64,000 bases of DNA from Silene latifolia (lineage: Eukaryota; Streptophyta; Magnoliopsida; Caryophyllales; Caryophyllaceae). Made by a program: the position numbers and the translations under genes. Positions 49,509 to 60,583 of this stretch are shown here, piece after piece (positions within the stretch are counted from its first letter, which is position 1; every line of letters starts with the position of its first letter). The DNA lies in contig NC_133529.1 in NCBI RefSeq assembly GCF_048544455.1, forward strand, positions 60,148,271 to 60,212,270, given 5' to 3'. The notes under the pieces were generated by a model. That model made no database searches and was not told where the DNA came from. It saw nothing but the letters and a program-made list of their open reading frames with translations.

Positions 49509-50690
49509 ATGGAGGTAAAGGCAGTTGTCAATGTCGACTATGATGATAATGATGAGTACTTATCAGCTGACGAGAGCGGCATTGAGACAGAAGACTTATC
49601 AGCTGGAGACTTATCAGGTGGTCTTTACTTCTCTTTACCAGACATAAACTTCGATCTAGATTTCGGTTATCAACTGACAGAGCCTTTGTTCCCAACCATG
49701 TCCAATCAAGACTTCCTGAGGTATTACTCCCTTGACCCTCCCTCGGTATCTGGTCTTGTTTTGATCCCTAAACAGGCGTCTGAAAACCCGCCAATTGAGT
49801 ATGTTTCACTCAACAATTCTCAAACTAGCGACTTCCCGGATTTTTCATTTCTTCAAGAATTGAAACTTACAATATTACAATCTTGTAATGAGCTATTACT
49901 TTGCTATTCCCATGCATCCCAATCGTATTACATTTCTAATCTCGCAACACACCAGATCGACCAGCTTCCTAGCTTTCCTGTCATGGGAAACATATCTACA
50001 GCCACTGTAAATTTGGGGTTTGATCCGAAAATTTCACCTAATTACAAAGTCATCTCTGTTCAAAAGCTAGACCCGAAACTTCATCAGATATCCATGTACT
50101 CGGATCAAACCCGTACGTGGACCATCTCAGGTAAGCCCTTTGACGCACCTGGTGACATGGACTTCAACGAGGGAGTCTTCTGCAATGGCGCAATTCACTG
50201 GATGAGACGCACACCAAAAGGGCTTTACTTTGATGTTAATACAGAGATCCTGAAAGAGATGCCTAAGCCTCCAGTTAATAAAGAACATTCCCTGGTCAGC
50301 TGCGAGTATTTTGGAGGGTCCTACGGCCGTCTTTACTATGGCAGCTCATCACCCGACCTGCCTTATTTCGAACTCTTTGAGATGAAAGAAGACTACAGTG
50401 GTTGGTTTCTGAAGACTTGGATTGATTTACAGGTCTTAGCAATGGATTTCCCCCTTATTGCTCGCAGATCCAAAAACCCACACCCTTTATTTGGACGTTA
50501 TGAGGCTGACATTATATCAGTTGTACAAGACCAGTATTATGAAGATTTTGAGGTCATTCTCGCCATTCCCGGTGAAGTTATTGCCTATAACCCTGTTAGG
50601 AAATTCGCGACAAACTTGTGTGACTTAAGGCTAAGTGGAGATGACAGAGCCGTGTGGTATAGGATCTATTCTTGTTATCAGGTGCTATGA
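49509..50690 (+). CDS. F-box-associated-domain protein lacking an F-box, tandem paralogue
   Basis: Single exon, 393 residues. From residue 78 on it parallels the upstream gene: SGLVLIPKQ, SCNELLLCYSHASQSYYISN, LGFDPKISPNYKVISVQ, SMYSDQTRTWTISGKPF, CNGAIHWM, FEMKEDYSGWFLK, ILAIPGEVIAYNP. The first 65 residues show no F-box; instead there is an acidic stretch (DYDDNDEYLSADESGIETED) with a short LSA.DLSGG repeat. Without an F-box it cannot join SKP1 in the usual way, so it may compete for the same target or have a new role. Same strand, 520 bases downstream: a tandem duplicate. Whole reading frame, so probably maintained. Confidence 0.82.
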   Translation: MEVKAVVNVDYDDNDEYLSADESGIETEDLSAGDLSGGLYFSLPDINFDLDFGYQLTEPLFPTMSNQDFLRYYSLDPPSVSGLVLIPKQASENPPIEYVSLNNSQTSDFPDFSFLQELKLTILQSCNELLLCYSHASQSYYISNLATHQIDQLPSFPVMGNISTATVNLGFDPKISPNYKVISVQKLDPKLHQISMYSDQTRTWTISGKPFDAPGDMDFNEGVFCNGAIHWMRRTPKGLYFDVNTEILKEMPKPPVNKEHSLVSCEYFGGSYGRLYYGSSSPDLPYFELFEMKEDYSGWFLKTWIDLQVLAMDFPLIARRSKNPHPLFGRYEADIISVVQDQYYEDFEVILAIPGEVIAYNPVRKFATNLCDLRLSGDDRAVWYRIYSCYQVL

Positions 50691-51240
50691 CTATATGATC
50701 TTTCCGACCGTTTGTTTACTTTCAAGGATTGAACCATGTTATTGCTGTTTTTTTATGAGAATGAATGTGCATTTAGGCTACAGTGATGTAGTTTTAGATG
50801 TGCAGGATTTTTCAGTACAGAATGAATAGAGAGATGTGTTTTTTCAGTGTGAAGTGATGTTTGCTAAATCTGATAATGTTCTTGACAAACTAATTCAATT
50901 CAGCTCCTATCTTGTTGAATCCAACGGATACGCAATTCATATTCAGGCTTGTGCCAGACACGGTTTTCCTCAGCGCCGATTTTACAGTCCACACACAAGC
51001 AGAATACCAAAAAGTCTGAAACCAGAGGGCTCCCCTGTTGAACAGAGTTGGGTTATGGCTCACTCATCACATACACAGTGTTCACTGAACCGTGCTATAA
51101 GGTCACCCATAACACGACTCTCCTACTTGAGTTACCGAATAACGAGCTGTCTAAAACACCAGTGTTAGACTACATTATTATCATTACATGACTTCCAACT
51201 CTAGCACCTAGCAACGTATCTTATCTCCTTAGATCTATAC
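50691..51240. other. Intergenic DNA downstream of the paralogue
   Basis: A 110-codon open stretch (50836-51168) exists, but it has no recognisable domain or codon signal, and I do not call it a gene. Confidence 0.5.
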
Positions 51241-51244
51241 GGAG

Positions 51245-51252
51245 TATATAAA
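51245..51252 (+). promoter_or_regulatory. Possible TATA box of the interrupted gene at 51448
   Basis: TATATAAA, about 195 bases before the ATG at 51448. The distance allows a leader of about 165 bases. Confidence 0.4.
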
Positions 51253-51447
51253 CTAAGCAAATTGGATTAATTAAACCAAAAGGGAAATTAATAATTTGGA
51301 CAACGTCATTAGACAACTAATAAGCTGGATTAGCCTTTGTTTTCTTAGAAACGGAAAGAAAATAAACTAAAGACAAATACTTGTTTAGAATCTACTTGAC
51401 TACATACATCCTTTAGTTGTTAGAATCCCACTCAAGAAATCAGAGAG

Positions 51448-51484
51448 ATGGAAAATGAAGATCAAGTAGTAGTTGTAATGGTAC
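51448..51484 (+). pseudogene. 5' end of a glycosyltransferase-like gene, split by an Athila element
   Basis: ATG in context GAGAGATGG; 12 codons read MENEDQVVVVMV and then stop at the Athila LTR border. UDP-glycosyltransferases of the zeatin O-glucosyltransferase-like group begin with very similar residues (short acidic/polar start, then a run of Val before P.PAQGHLNQL). The rest of the gene should lie beyond the far LTR, right of the window. Recognition rests on 12 residues only, so the family is tentative; that some gene start is interrupted here is more likely than its exact identity. Confidence 0.45.
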
Positions 51485-53004
51485 TGGTAAGCAATAAACT
51501 AGGTCGTTAATATACTAGAATTAAGCTACCAAATTAACAATTTTTAAGCCAAATTACACTCTAGACTACTCTAAATGATAAAGTAATATAGTGCAAGTAA
51601 GGGTCGAACCCAAGAGAAGGTCTTTTAAGCTAAAAACTTGAAATGTAAACTATTGATTACTAATGACAAAGCTATAGACAAACAATGGTTATTCACAATG
51701 ACAAACAATAGAGAGACATAAAAAGGGGGGGTTTTGAGTTGATTTGTGACATGGAACAAAGTAAAATTTGCAAACTTGGTCTAACAAGCAATACAACAAA
51801 CACTTGGTGAATAAGATAAATCAATAATTAAAAGAACTTGGTGCAATCCCCCCTTAGTAACCAACAATGGTAAAGCTTGACTCTTTTATAATTCTCCTCC
51901 TAATTTCTACCCAATACTATCACCTCAAGATGTTGATACATGCAAATTAAACCATCTACACATATCCTTCAAGCTTAAGCAACAAATCATTAAACCATGA
52001 CAAGAGACTAAGCATGAGCATTAAGAGTTCAACCAAAAGATGAAGCTAGGATCAATTCCTCATAAGATTAAACCATACAAATGAGCAAAAGACATGAACT
52101 TTCCTATTTGTTGCATGAATCCTTTAAACCAAATCAACAAACAACAAACTTGCTTCAACAATCCCAACTAAATTAAACCATTTCATTAGGATTTGCAATA
52201 ATCAAGTAAATAACATGCAAGGATGGCCAACCCAAACAATTAATTACTCAACATAAGAAATAAAGCACAAGAAAAGTTCATTAGATAAATAAGAGGAGAT
52301 TAAAAGAGTCTTACAAAACCAAAGTTGAAAACTTTGGATGAATTACACCAAGATGGGAAGGATTTAGCCTTCCATAGTCTTCAAAACCCAAAGAAATAAA
52401 GAAAGATTACAACTTTGTATCCAAATAGTCCTCTAAATTATTACAAGATTAAACCCTAAGAATGAGATTAAAAGAGATGATATGATGGTAGGTGATAATC
52501 CCAGGTCTTCAAACTCTCGGGTATTTATAGGCCTTCACGAAAACCTAGAAAGATTTCCACTTAAGAAGCCCACGAAGAAGATTAGAAAAACCCAAAAAGT
52601 GGTCAGCGCAGTCCGCGCAAGCACTGTTCATGCCTGCGCATTTTTGCGCACCTGCGCACCCTGTTTGCGCAGGCTGCGCACGGTCTCGCAATTCTGAACT
52701 TCTATTTCCCACGAGCTAGACCTCTTCAATTGCCTTCATTTCTTCTAGTCTTCATTCTTACTTCTCCCAACTGATTTCCGGGTTACAAGTGATCCTCTTG
52801 TGCCTTGCCTTGACCTTTGAAAGGTGCTCTAATGCCACTCGGGTTCCATGCATAAGGATTGAGTGCCCAACCGAGTAAAAATGCACAAGTTACCACCATA
52901 TAACCGATTGCCAATTGTTAGGAAAAGTGTACCAAAAGACCCATATTAAAAGACACGAGGGTGATAAAATCGCCCTCTTAGACCGACACAATACATAACT
53001 ATCA
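51485..53004 (-). repeat. 3' LTR of the Athila element
   Basis: 1520 bp; plus-strand borders TGGTAAGC … AACTATCA. It contains a hypervariable GC-rich block (52600-52695). Confidence 0.88.
52600..52695. repeat. GCGCA-word cluster in the 3' LTR
   Basis: Several TGCGCA/CCGCGCA words, for example CACCTGCGCACCCTGTTTGC. The matching block of the other LTR (63850-63960) differs in length and order although flanking LTR sequence is nearly identical. Confidence 0.85.
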
Positions 53005-53798
53005 AACTCCCCCACACTTAGACTTTTGCTAGTCCCGAGCAAAACCCGCAACAAGCAACCATGAAGTCTACAAGAGAGCGTAGGAGAGTAAGACCACTCT
53101 TCCCTTTCCTCTTCCTTCTTATGTCTCCCTCAAAACACAACCACCCATTAAAAAGAAAAAGACATGACTCAAAGTTTTTGCACAAACTCTTCACTCACTC
53201 ACCCTCCTTATTTCTCCCTCAAACAAGACACGACACACCCCCAACGCCGACTCATCACGCAACTCCACCCTTCTTATATCACCAACAAGAGATGGCCACT
53301 TTCACCTTATCCCAAGGTGGAAGCAAAGTGGCCTAAGCAACTCCTAAAACATCCTAATTCACCACTTATATCACCCTCTTATCACTCCAAGCAAGGTATG
53401 ATCATGCTACTTGGTTGGCCACACTCCGAAGTAAATCAACAACCAAAGTAGCCAAAGCAAAAATCCACCGATTTGGGACAAGTTTTGTGACTCAAAAAGA
53501 AATTAAATCCTACTCTAGCCTCCTTCCAAGACCCTCCTTATCACTCCCTTCTTATCCCTCCATCTTTTTGGTGTTACAATTTTCAATTTTTCGATTTTTT
53601 TGGTGAAAATCCCTCATTTTGCCTAAGGTGCCCTTTCGGGTTTTCACCTTAGCTTTTCCTTTCCTCTCATGGTGGCTCGCAACTCATTTCTTCATTTTGC
53701 CCGGAATGCCCTTTCGGGTTTTCATCCCGTCCTCGGCCACCTTTCCCAATCTTGCCTAGGCGCCCACCCTTGTGGGTTTTCACCTAGCCGGGATTTTC

Positions 53799-53836
<38 letters not shown>

Positions 53837-53944
53837 ATTCGCATTTGACTTGAAAGACGATTTACATATTTTACAATTCTCACTCCCCCACACTTAAATG
53901 TCACATTGTCCTCAATGTGAGGGAGTGCCAACTTCTTCAAAAAA
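53005..53944. other. Athila non-coding DNA between the extra ORF and the 3' LTR
   Basis: No gene. It holds three related stem-loops (53623-53652, 53702-53729, 53756-53787) and a run of 35 T at 53800-53834. Confidence 0.7.
53623..53787. repeat. Three tandem stem-loops with a conserved loop
   Basis: Loop CCCTTTCGGGTTTT (third: CCCACCCTTGTGGGTTTT). Stems CTAAGGTG/CACCTTAG, CGGAATG/CATCCCG and CTAGGCG/CACCTAG. The stems differ in sequence yet each pairs, with at most one mismatch or wobble. Confidence 0.75.
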
Positions 53945-55503
53945 TTAGTTGGAGGGGCCCGAGCCTTCGCCTTGCTCATATGCCCCCCGGTTCTTTCTTC
54001 TTCTTTCTCTTCTTTCTCTTTCTTGTTGGGCCCTTGTGTAGGCCGCGTTAACTTGAGGTTCATCGATAGTGGGTTGATAGGTTGGGTCATTGGAGTGAAG
54101 AGTCATGCCGAAAAGGCCTCGAATAAGGCCAAAGGAGTCTTCATGGGCTTTGGCGTCATAGTAGGAGTCGTCAAGGTATTGGTGGTGCCTCTCGTTTTGC
54201 ACCCCAAATTGTTGACTCACTTCTTCCCGCCACTTGTTTTGTTCTTGCCACATAGCTTGATTCTCCGCCCAAGCTTTGGCACATTGTTGTTGCCATGCAA
54301 GAGACTCCTCTCGCTCTTGGCAATGTCTTCAAGAATTTTCTTTTGGGCCTTTTCGGCCTCATCTCCCAACCGTCTATGCTCCTCAAAAGATCTTCGGAAT
54401 TGATCAAAACTCTCCAATCTCGGCGCTTGTTGTTGTTGCCAAGAATGGGAGCTCTCAACCCTCCCACTAATCGCTTCCAACGTCCCCCGGGTGTCCTCAA
54501 AGTACTTAAACATTTTGTGTTGCCAAGGTGGTAAAGGTGGACTTGAGGAACCGCCGGCCTCAAACATAGGAGTGTCTTGAGGCGGATGGGAGGATGAAGG
54601 AATGTGTGGGGTTTCATGGAAGCCCCCCTCAATAATCTCAACTTCTCTTTCTTCTTCTTGTTGGGGATCATGGGAGAATTCAACGGCTCTCCTCTTCCGA
54701 ATTTTTGGTGGGGGTGGGTTTGGGAGATTGCCCTCCGGGGGACAAAAGAAATCCCGGGCACGTGGTCCACTCGGGAGGGGGCCATTCAAAGGAAGCTTCA
54801 TGTATTGCACTTTCCCCTCCCCTAACCAATGACAACTCCATGGAACCGTATCCATTGGAAGAATCATGTGAGTCTCTATCAACCCCGCTTCATTGTATAG
54901 ATGATTCCCCCACACTTGAGGTTGCTCTTAGGAATATCCCCAACCAAACTAGCCACAAAAAGAGTGACCAAACCTCCACAATTAATACTTCCTTTCTTCT
55001 CACGTTGCTTTGCCGCACCAACCACAAAAAGCCTTGCCCAATCCAAGACTCCCTCCCCTCGGCAACATTGCCCACAAACACTCACGGACTCCATCATTGA
55101 GTTTGGTAGGCTCCCCCATCGTAAAGAAAAAGCATGAAATCATCCGAGTAAGAATCCGGATGGGGGGATTTGTGATTGAGGAGATTTTGTCATTGTTTGT
55201 CGGGGTGTTTTCTTGTGAGCCCAAACCAAGAATCATCCAAGGCCGTACTGCCGGTAGGTTTAAGGAGGAGGGTGGTTTGGTGATTCTCAAAATTTCCCTT
55301 ACCCGCTCAAAGGTTAAGGTATGCCAAGTTCGGTTCAACCTAAAGTTCACCCGTTCATTCCCTCTTTCCCCCGTGATTTCGATGGTTGAGAGGAATTCTA
55401 AGGTAAAGGCGGGGTAGGTACGAAGTTGAAGGTTAATGTACTTCTCTAACCCCACCTTGGTGAGGAAGGCAAGGGTGTGGTCGTAAATACCCAAATCCCT
55501 CAA
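53945..55503 (-). other. Athila extra ORF (env position)
   Basis: Minus-strand protein with blocks typical of the Athila-specific ORF: GLEKYINLQLRTYPAFTLEF, FRLNRTWHTLTFERVREIL, IRILTRMISCFFF, then HLYNEAGLIETHMILPMDTV and a Pro/Ser/Gln-rich, partly coiled-coil tail. Athila elements carry this gene where retroviruses have env; its role is not known. Treated as a fossil; it is not one intact frame. Confidence 0.7.
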
Positions 55504-56299
55504 GGTTTAGGGTGAAGAAATTTGGAGATCGGTAGGGGCTTACTCTCAAGGAACCTAAAGTGAGTCTTAAGGTGGTTTGGTAACCCTTCATCCCCTTTAA
55601 AAGGTTTGGGTGGTGCATTTGGTGGAGGTTGGTTGGATGAGTCACCCTTCTTCTTAGATTTTCCCTTGCCAAGACCAAAAACCATCTTGTTCTCTTTTAA
55701 ATTTGCAAAAACAACCACTTAAAAACAACCAAAAATCTGAAAAATTTTCTAAGGGGCAATTCAACAAACACCTTGTGAGCACTAGCACAAAATGGGGTAG
55801 CTAAGGTAATTTTGTTGAATATTTGCCTTCCCTAACAGAAAATGATTGCCAACAATCCCCAAACAAGTAATTACAAGCAAGAAATCAACTCAACTACTCA
55901 AAGGAAATCGAATTGAAAAAAAATTAAGACAAGGATAGTGAAGAAAGTTGTTATACCTTCCCGAAAAAATCCTCAATCCTGCTTGAATACGGAAGAATGT
56001 TGCATAAAAACCCCTTTATAACGAGTAAATCCACTTGAACAAGCTTCAAATCAACCCGGAAAAATTCTAGGGTTTGGGAGATTGGGGGATTTTTTGTTTA
56101 AAATTGGAGATTTAAAGGTGTTTTTGATTCCAAGGATGAATTTGGTGAAGAAATTGGTGATGAGATGTAGGTTTGTTGTTGATATGGAGTGATTTGGTTG
56201 GACTTGGAGTGAATGAGATGGTGAATGTTGGGGTTTTGTCGAAAAAGCTTTGGTAAGAAATGAGGGTTGAACACGGGATAAGAAAAGATAAAGAACCGA

Positions 56300-56410
56300 G
56301 ATGACAGGACACAAGCAGTCGCGCAGTCGCGCAATCCTTTGTTCATGCTGCGCAAAAATTGCGCAAGACTACAAGAAGTATTATACGCGCAGTCGCGCCG
56401 CCCTTCGCAA
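56300..56410. repeat. GCGCA-word cluster in Athila non-coding DNA
   Basis: GCAGTCGCGCAGTCGCGCAA and further GCTGCGCAAAAATTGCGCAA and GCGCAGTCGCGCC words. Same word family as in the LTRs. Confidence 0.88.
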
Positions 56411-56771
56411 TTTCGTGCTCAGCTCTTTTAATTGTGAAAACTCAAATTTAGCTCATTTTTTCTTCTTTTACCCTTGATCTCTTCTTCAAAGCTTCTTCCA
56501 ATCATTTTTTCTATTGAACCCGACTCTCATCTCCTCTTGGGCACGCCTTCCAAGAGGGTTCTTGCAAATCACTATATCATTAAACAAACCTCAAGTGCCT
56601 TTTTACATGTCAAATGCAAATGGAATGACTTTAAATGAAATTTCGGAATGTAATTGCGGAATTAAATTGCGGAATTTAAACTACGCTAGGAAAGCAATTA
56701 AATTGGGATAGAATATTTACAAATTTGCCGTTATTTAACGTCGATGGCTCGACTTAGTCAAAGTTGGAGAA

Positions 56772-59700
56772 TCAATCTTTATAAATTGGATCTTCTAAAA
56801 GAAGATCCTCTTCACCTTGTAATTCGATTCCTTTGTAGTACTTCTTCAACCTTTGCCCATTTACCTTTATCACTTTCCCCGAGGTCGGGTCTTCCACCTC
56901 CACCGCTCCGTGGGGAAAAACTTTCTTGACTTTGTAAGGTCCATACCACTTTGACCTTAACTTGCCGGGAAAATTCTTGAGGCGACTTTGAAAAACCAAC
57001 ACATCTTCTCCCTCTTTGAAAACTCTTCTTGTGACCATCTTGTCATGCCAAGACCGAGCCTTTTCTTTGTAGATGCTAGCATTGTCATAGGCATTGTGCC
57101 TAAGCTCTTCCAATTCTTGTATTTGAAGCTTCCGGTGCAATCCCGCCTCATCGACATTTTGATTAAAAGCTTTGATTGCCCAATAGACTTTGTGCTCCAC
57201 TTCTACGGGAAGGTGGCATCCCTTCCCATAAATAAGCCTATATGGGGACATGTCGATTGGGGTCTTATAAGCCGTTCTATAGGCCCAAAGAGCATCTTCA
57301 AGTCTCTTGCTCCAATCCTTTCGGTCGGGATTGACCGTTCTTTCCAAGATGTGTTTAACCTCCCGGTTAGAGACTTCCGCTTGGCCATTTGTTTGGGGGT
57401 GATATGCCGTAGAAACTTTGTGAAGCACACCATATTTTTGAAGCAAGGTTGAGATCACCTTGTTGCAAAAATGAGTCCCCCTATCACTCACAATGGCTTT
57501 TGGGAAACCGAATCTTGAAAATATATTGCTTTTGACAAATGCTTGCACCGTCTTTGCATCATCACATTTTGTGGGGATGGCTTCCACCCACTTAGACACG
57601 TAGTCGACCGCCAAGAGGATGTAGATGTATCCATAGGAGTTAGGGAATGGCCCCATGAAGTCTATTCCCCAAACATCAAAAATTTCCAAGTAGAGCATCG
57701 GTTGTTGGGGCATTTCGTTCCTACGTGATATGTTACCAAAACGTTGGCATCTATCACAAGTAGTAACGAAAATATGAGCATCTTTAAATAACTTGGGCCA
57801 ATAGAAACCGCACTCAAGGATTTTACGTGCCGTTCTATGGGGCCCAAAGTGACCCCCACAAGCGTACTCATGGCAATGCTTTAGGATAGATGGGATTTCT
57901 ACATCCCAAGCACACAACGGCGGATGACTTGGTCTTGGCACATTTTCCACAAATATGGTTCATCCCATATATAGAATCTAGAATCGGACTTGATCTTGTT
58001 CCTTTGACTAGATGAAAGGGAGGTGGGAAACTTCTTGGTGACCATGTAATTGACAAGGTTGGCATACCAAGGCTCAATGGCCTTCATGGAGTAAAGGGAT
58101 TCATGTGGTAAGCCACCGTCAACTACCCCCATAGTCTTCACGAGATCTTCATTGATGTGAAGCCTACTCAAATGGTCGGCCACCACATTAGCACTCCCTT
58201 GCTTGTCTTTGATTTCTATGTCAAATTCGCTCAACAAAAGCACCCATCTCATGAGCCTAGCCTTGGTGTCTTTCTTGTCTACAAGTTGCCTTATAGACTT
58301 GTGATCGGTGTAGATAATAACCTTTGCACCCAAGAGATAAGCCCGGAATTTTTCAATGGCATATACCACCGCTAAAAATTCCTTCTCCGTGACGGTGTAA
58401 TTTCGTTGAGCATCATTCAAGAGCGAGGAAGCATATTGGATCACATATGAAGCTTTGTCATCTTTTTGTCCCAACACGGCTCCAATGGCAAAATCGCTTG
58501 CAGACGGTCATGATTTCAAAGGGCCGATCCCACTGGGTGCTTGAATGATTGGGGCCGATACAAGTCTTTCCTTCAACAAGTCAAATGCTTCCCTACAATG
58601 ATCATCAAACACGAACTCTACATCCTTGTGCAAAAGTTTGCACAAGGGGTTAGCTATTTTGGAGAAATCCTTAATAAACCTTCGATAAAAACCCGCGTGC
58701 CCCAAGAACAATCTCACGTCTCGAGTATTAGATGGATACGGTAAGGTTTTAATCACATCCACCTTTGCCATATCCACCTCAATCCCTCTTTTCGACACTA
58801 TGTGTCCTAGCACGATTCCACTACTCACCATTAAATGACACTTTTCGTAATTTAAAACAAGGTGAGAGTCTATGCACCGTGATAGGACCATAGCGAGATG
58901 GTCTAGACACGAGTCAAATGAGTCTCCATGAATGGTGAAGTCATCCATGAAGACTTCCAAAATACGCTCCACATAGTCCGAGAAAATGCTCATCATGCAC
59001 CGTTGGAAAGTGCCGGGGGCATTGCACAATCCAAAGGGCATGCGGCGGTAAGCATAAGTACCGAATGGGCAAGTAAAGGTTGTTTTGGATTGATCCTCCG
59101 GGTGAATGGGGATTTGAAAATACCCTAATATCCATCCAAAAACAATAGTACTCTTTCCCACCTAACCTCTCTAGCATTTGATCTAGAAAGGGTAGGGGAA
59201 ATGGTCCTTCCAAGTGACTTGGTTGAGGCGGCGATAATCAATACACACCCTCCATCCCGTTTGCAAACGGGTGGGGATCAATGCCCTCGAGTGTTTTTTA
59301 TTACCGTCACCCTCCCTTCTTCTAAGACTTCGAGTAGGACTTACCCATGGGAGTCACTAATTGGAAAGATGATACCCATTTGAAGAAGTTTGATAACTTC
59401 TTCCTTGACAACTTCCATCATAGGTGGATTGAGCCTCCGTTGTGGTTCACGGACGGGTTTTGCATCCTTTTCCAATCGAATTTTGTGCATGCAAGTGCTC
59501 GGGCTTATCCCCTTGATATCCGCGATGCTCCATCCAAATGCTTCTTTATACTTTTGCAAAACATCCACCAACCTCCTCTCTTGATCACCCTCAAGTTGGT
59601 TGGAAATTATGAGGGGTAGAGTTTCATTGGCCCCAATAAAGATGTATTTCAAATTGTCGGGGAGTGGTTTGAGAGTGGGGGTGGGTGGTTTGATGATGGA

Positions 59701-60430
59701 TGGAAGGGGTCTCTCAAGGGAAGCCTCTAAAGAAAGAAATTTGGATGGATTGTCATAGGAATAGGAGGAAAAACACGACTTAGTGGGGTGGGAAATTGCG
59801 CAGTCGCGCATGGGGGTCGCGCAGTCGCGCAGATTGCGCAGTCGCGCATCGGGCATGCGCAGTCGCGCCTCCGCTCGACATTTCTTCCTCAATTTCTCGC
59901 ACTTCTTTTTCTTTGATTGATTCTTCCAATGGTTCTTCCTTTTCCAATGCTTCTATACTTTCCTGCACATCATGAGACAACAAAAACCGCAACCCTTCCT
60001 TTTCGACATTGTTAGTGAGGGCCCCTTCAAGTGGGTCCCTATGACCAATTTGGTAAACTCGATTTGCCAAGTTCTCAATTTTGTCAATAAAGTAGCAACA
60101 ACTCAAATCATCGGTCTTTTTCATCGTCTCATACACATTATATTTCAAAACTTTCCCTTCAAATTCCATGGTTAAGGTTCCATCATACATGTCAAGCTTG
60201 GTTTTGGAGGTTCTCATAAAAGGCCTCCCTAGCAAGAGGGGTGTAGCCTTAGAGTCCGGTTCCATATCCAAAACATAAAAATCGGTAGGGAACATGAATT
60301 TATCAACTTCTACCAACACATCCTCTACAAGGCCCTTGGGGTGAATTGTGGAACGATCCGCCAATTGTATCACAACATTGGTCCTAGATAAGGGAGGCAA
60401 TTCTAAGGTCTCATAAATGGAATAAGGCAT
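56772..60430 (-). other. Athila protease, RT, RNase H and integrase
   Basis: Protease-linker piece with LLLGRPFMRTSKTKLD (about 60430-60100). RT with PVREPQRRLNPPMMEVVKEE, FPFGLCNAPGTFQ-type block and FMDDFTIHG (about 59640-58510). RNase H with [20 protein letters not shown] and [11 protein letters not shown] (58477-58100). Integrase 57950-56772 with the H-H/C-C finger (HCHEYACGGHFG, CDRCQRFG), DFMGPFP, SDRGTHF, YHPQTNGQAEVSNRE and a C-terminal SH3-like tail (KWYGPYKVKKVFP). It looks largely whole. Confidence 0.9.
59795..59876. repeat. GCGCA-word cluster inside the Athila coding region
   Basis: Four units of TGCGCAGTCGCGCA-type words between the protease and RT parts. On the minus strand they are read as Ala/Arg-rich linker residues. 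Confidence 0.9.
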
Positions 60431-60583
60431 GACATTAATGGAGGACCCCGAGTCTCAAGATAGCTCTAGCAAAAGCTTTGCCTCCAATTGAGCACGGTAT
60501 AGTTAGCATGCCCGAGTCATCACACTTTTTGGGAAGATTTTGTTTGAAAATGGCCGAGACATGCCTACTAACCGTGACCCTTT

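Noticed and set aside
50836-51168. A 110-codon frame after the F-box-type paralogue
   Set aside because: No domain, no similarity that I recognise, and no start context or neighbour to support it.
53061-53606. Small plus-strand frames rich in Ser, Pro and His
   Set aside because: They lie in the non-coding 3' part of the Athila element, on its opposite strand, with no known counterpart in the family.
59795-59876. CpG island or gene promoter
   Set aside because: The GC-rich patch is only a cluster of one repeated word inside the Athila coding region.
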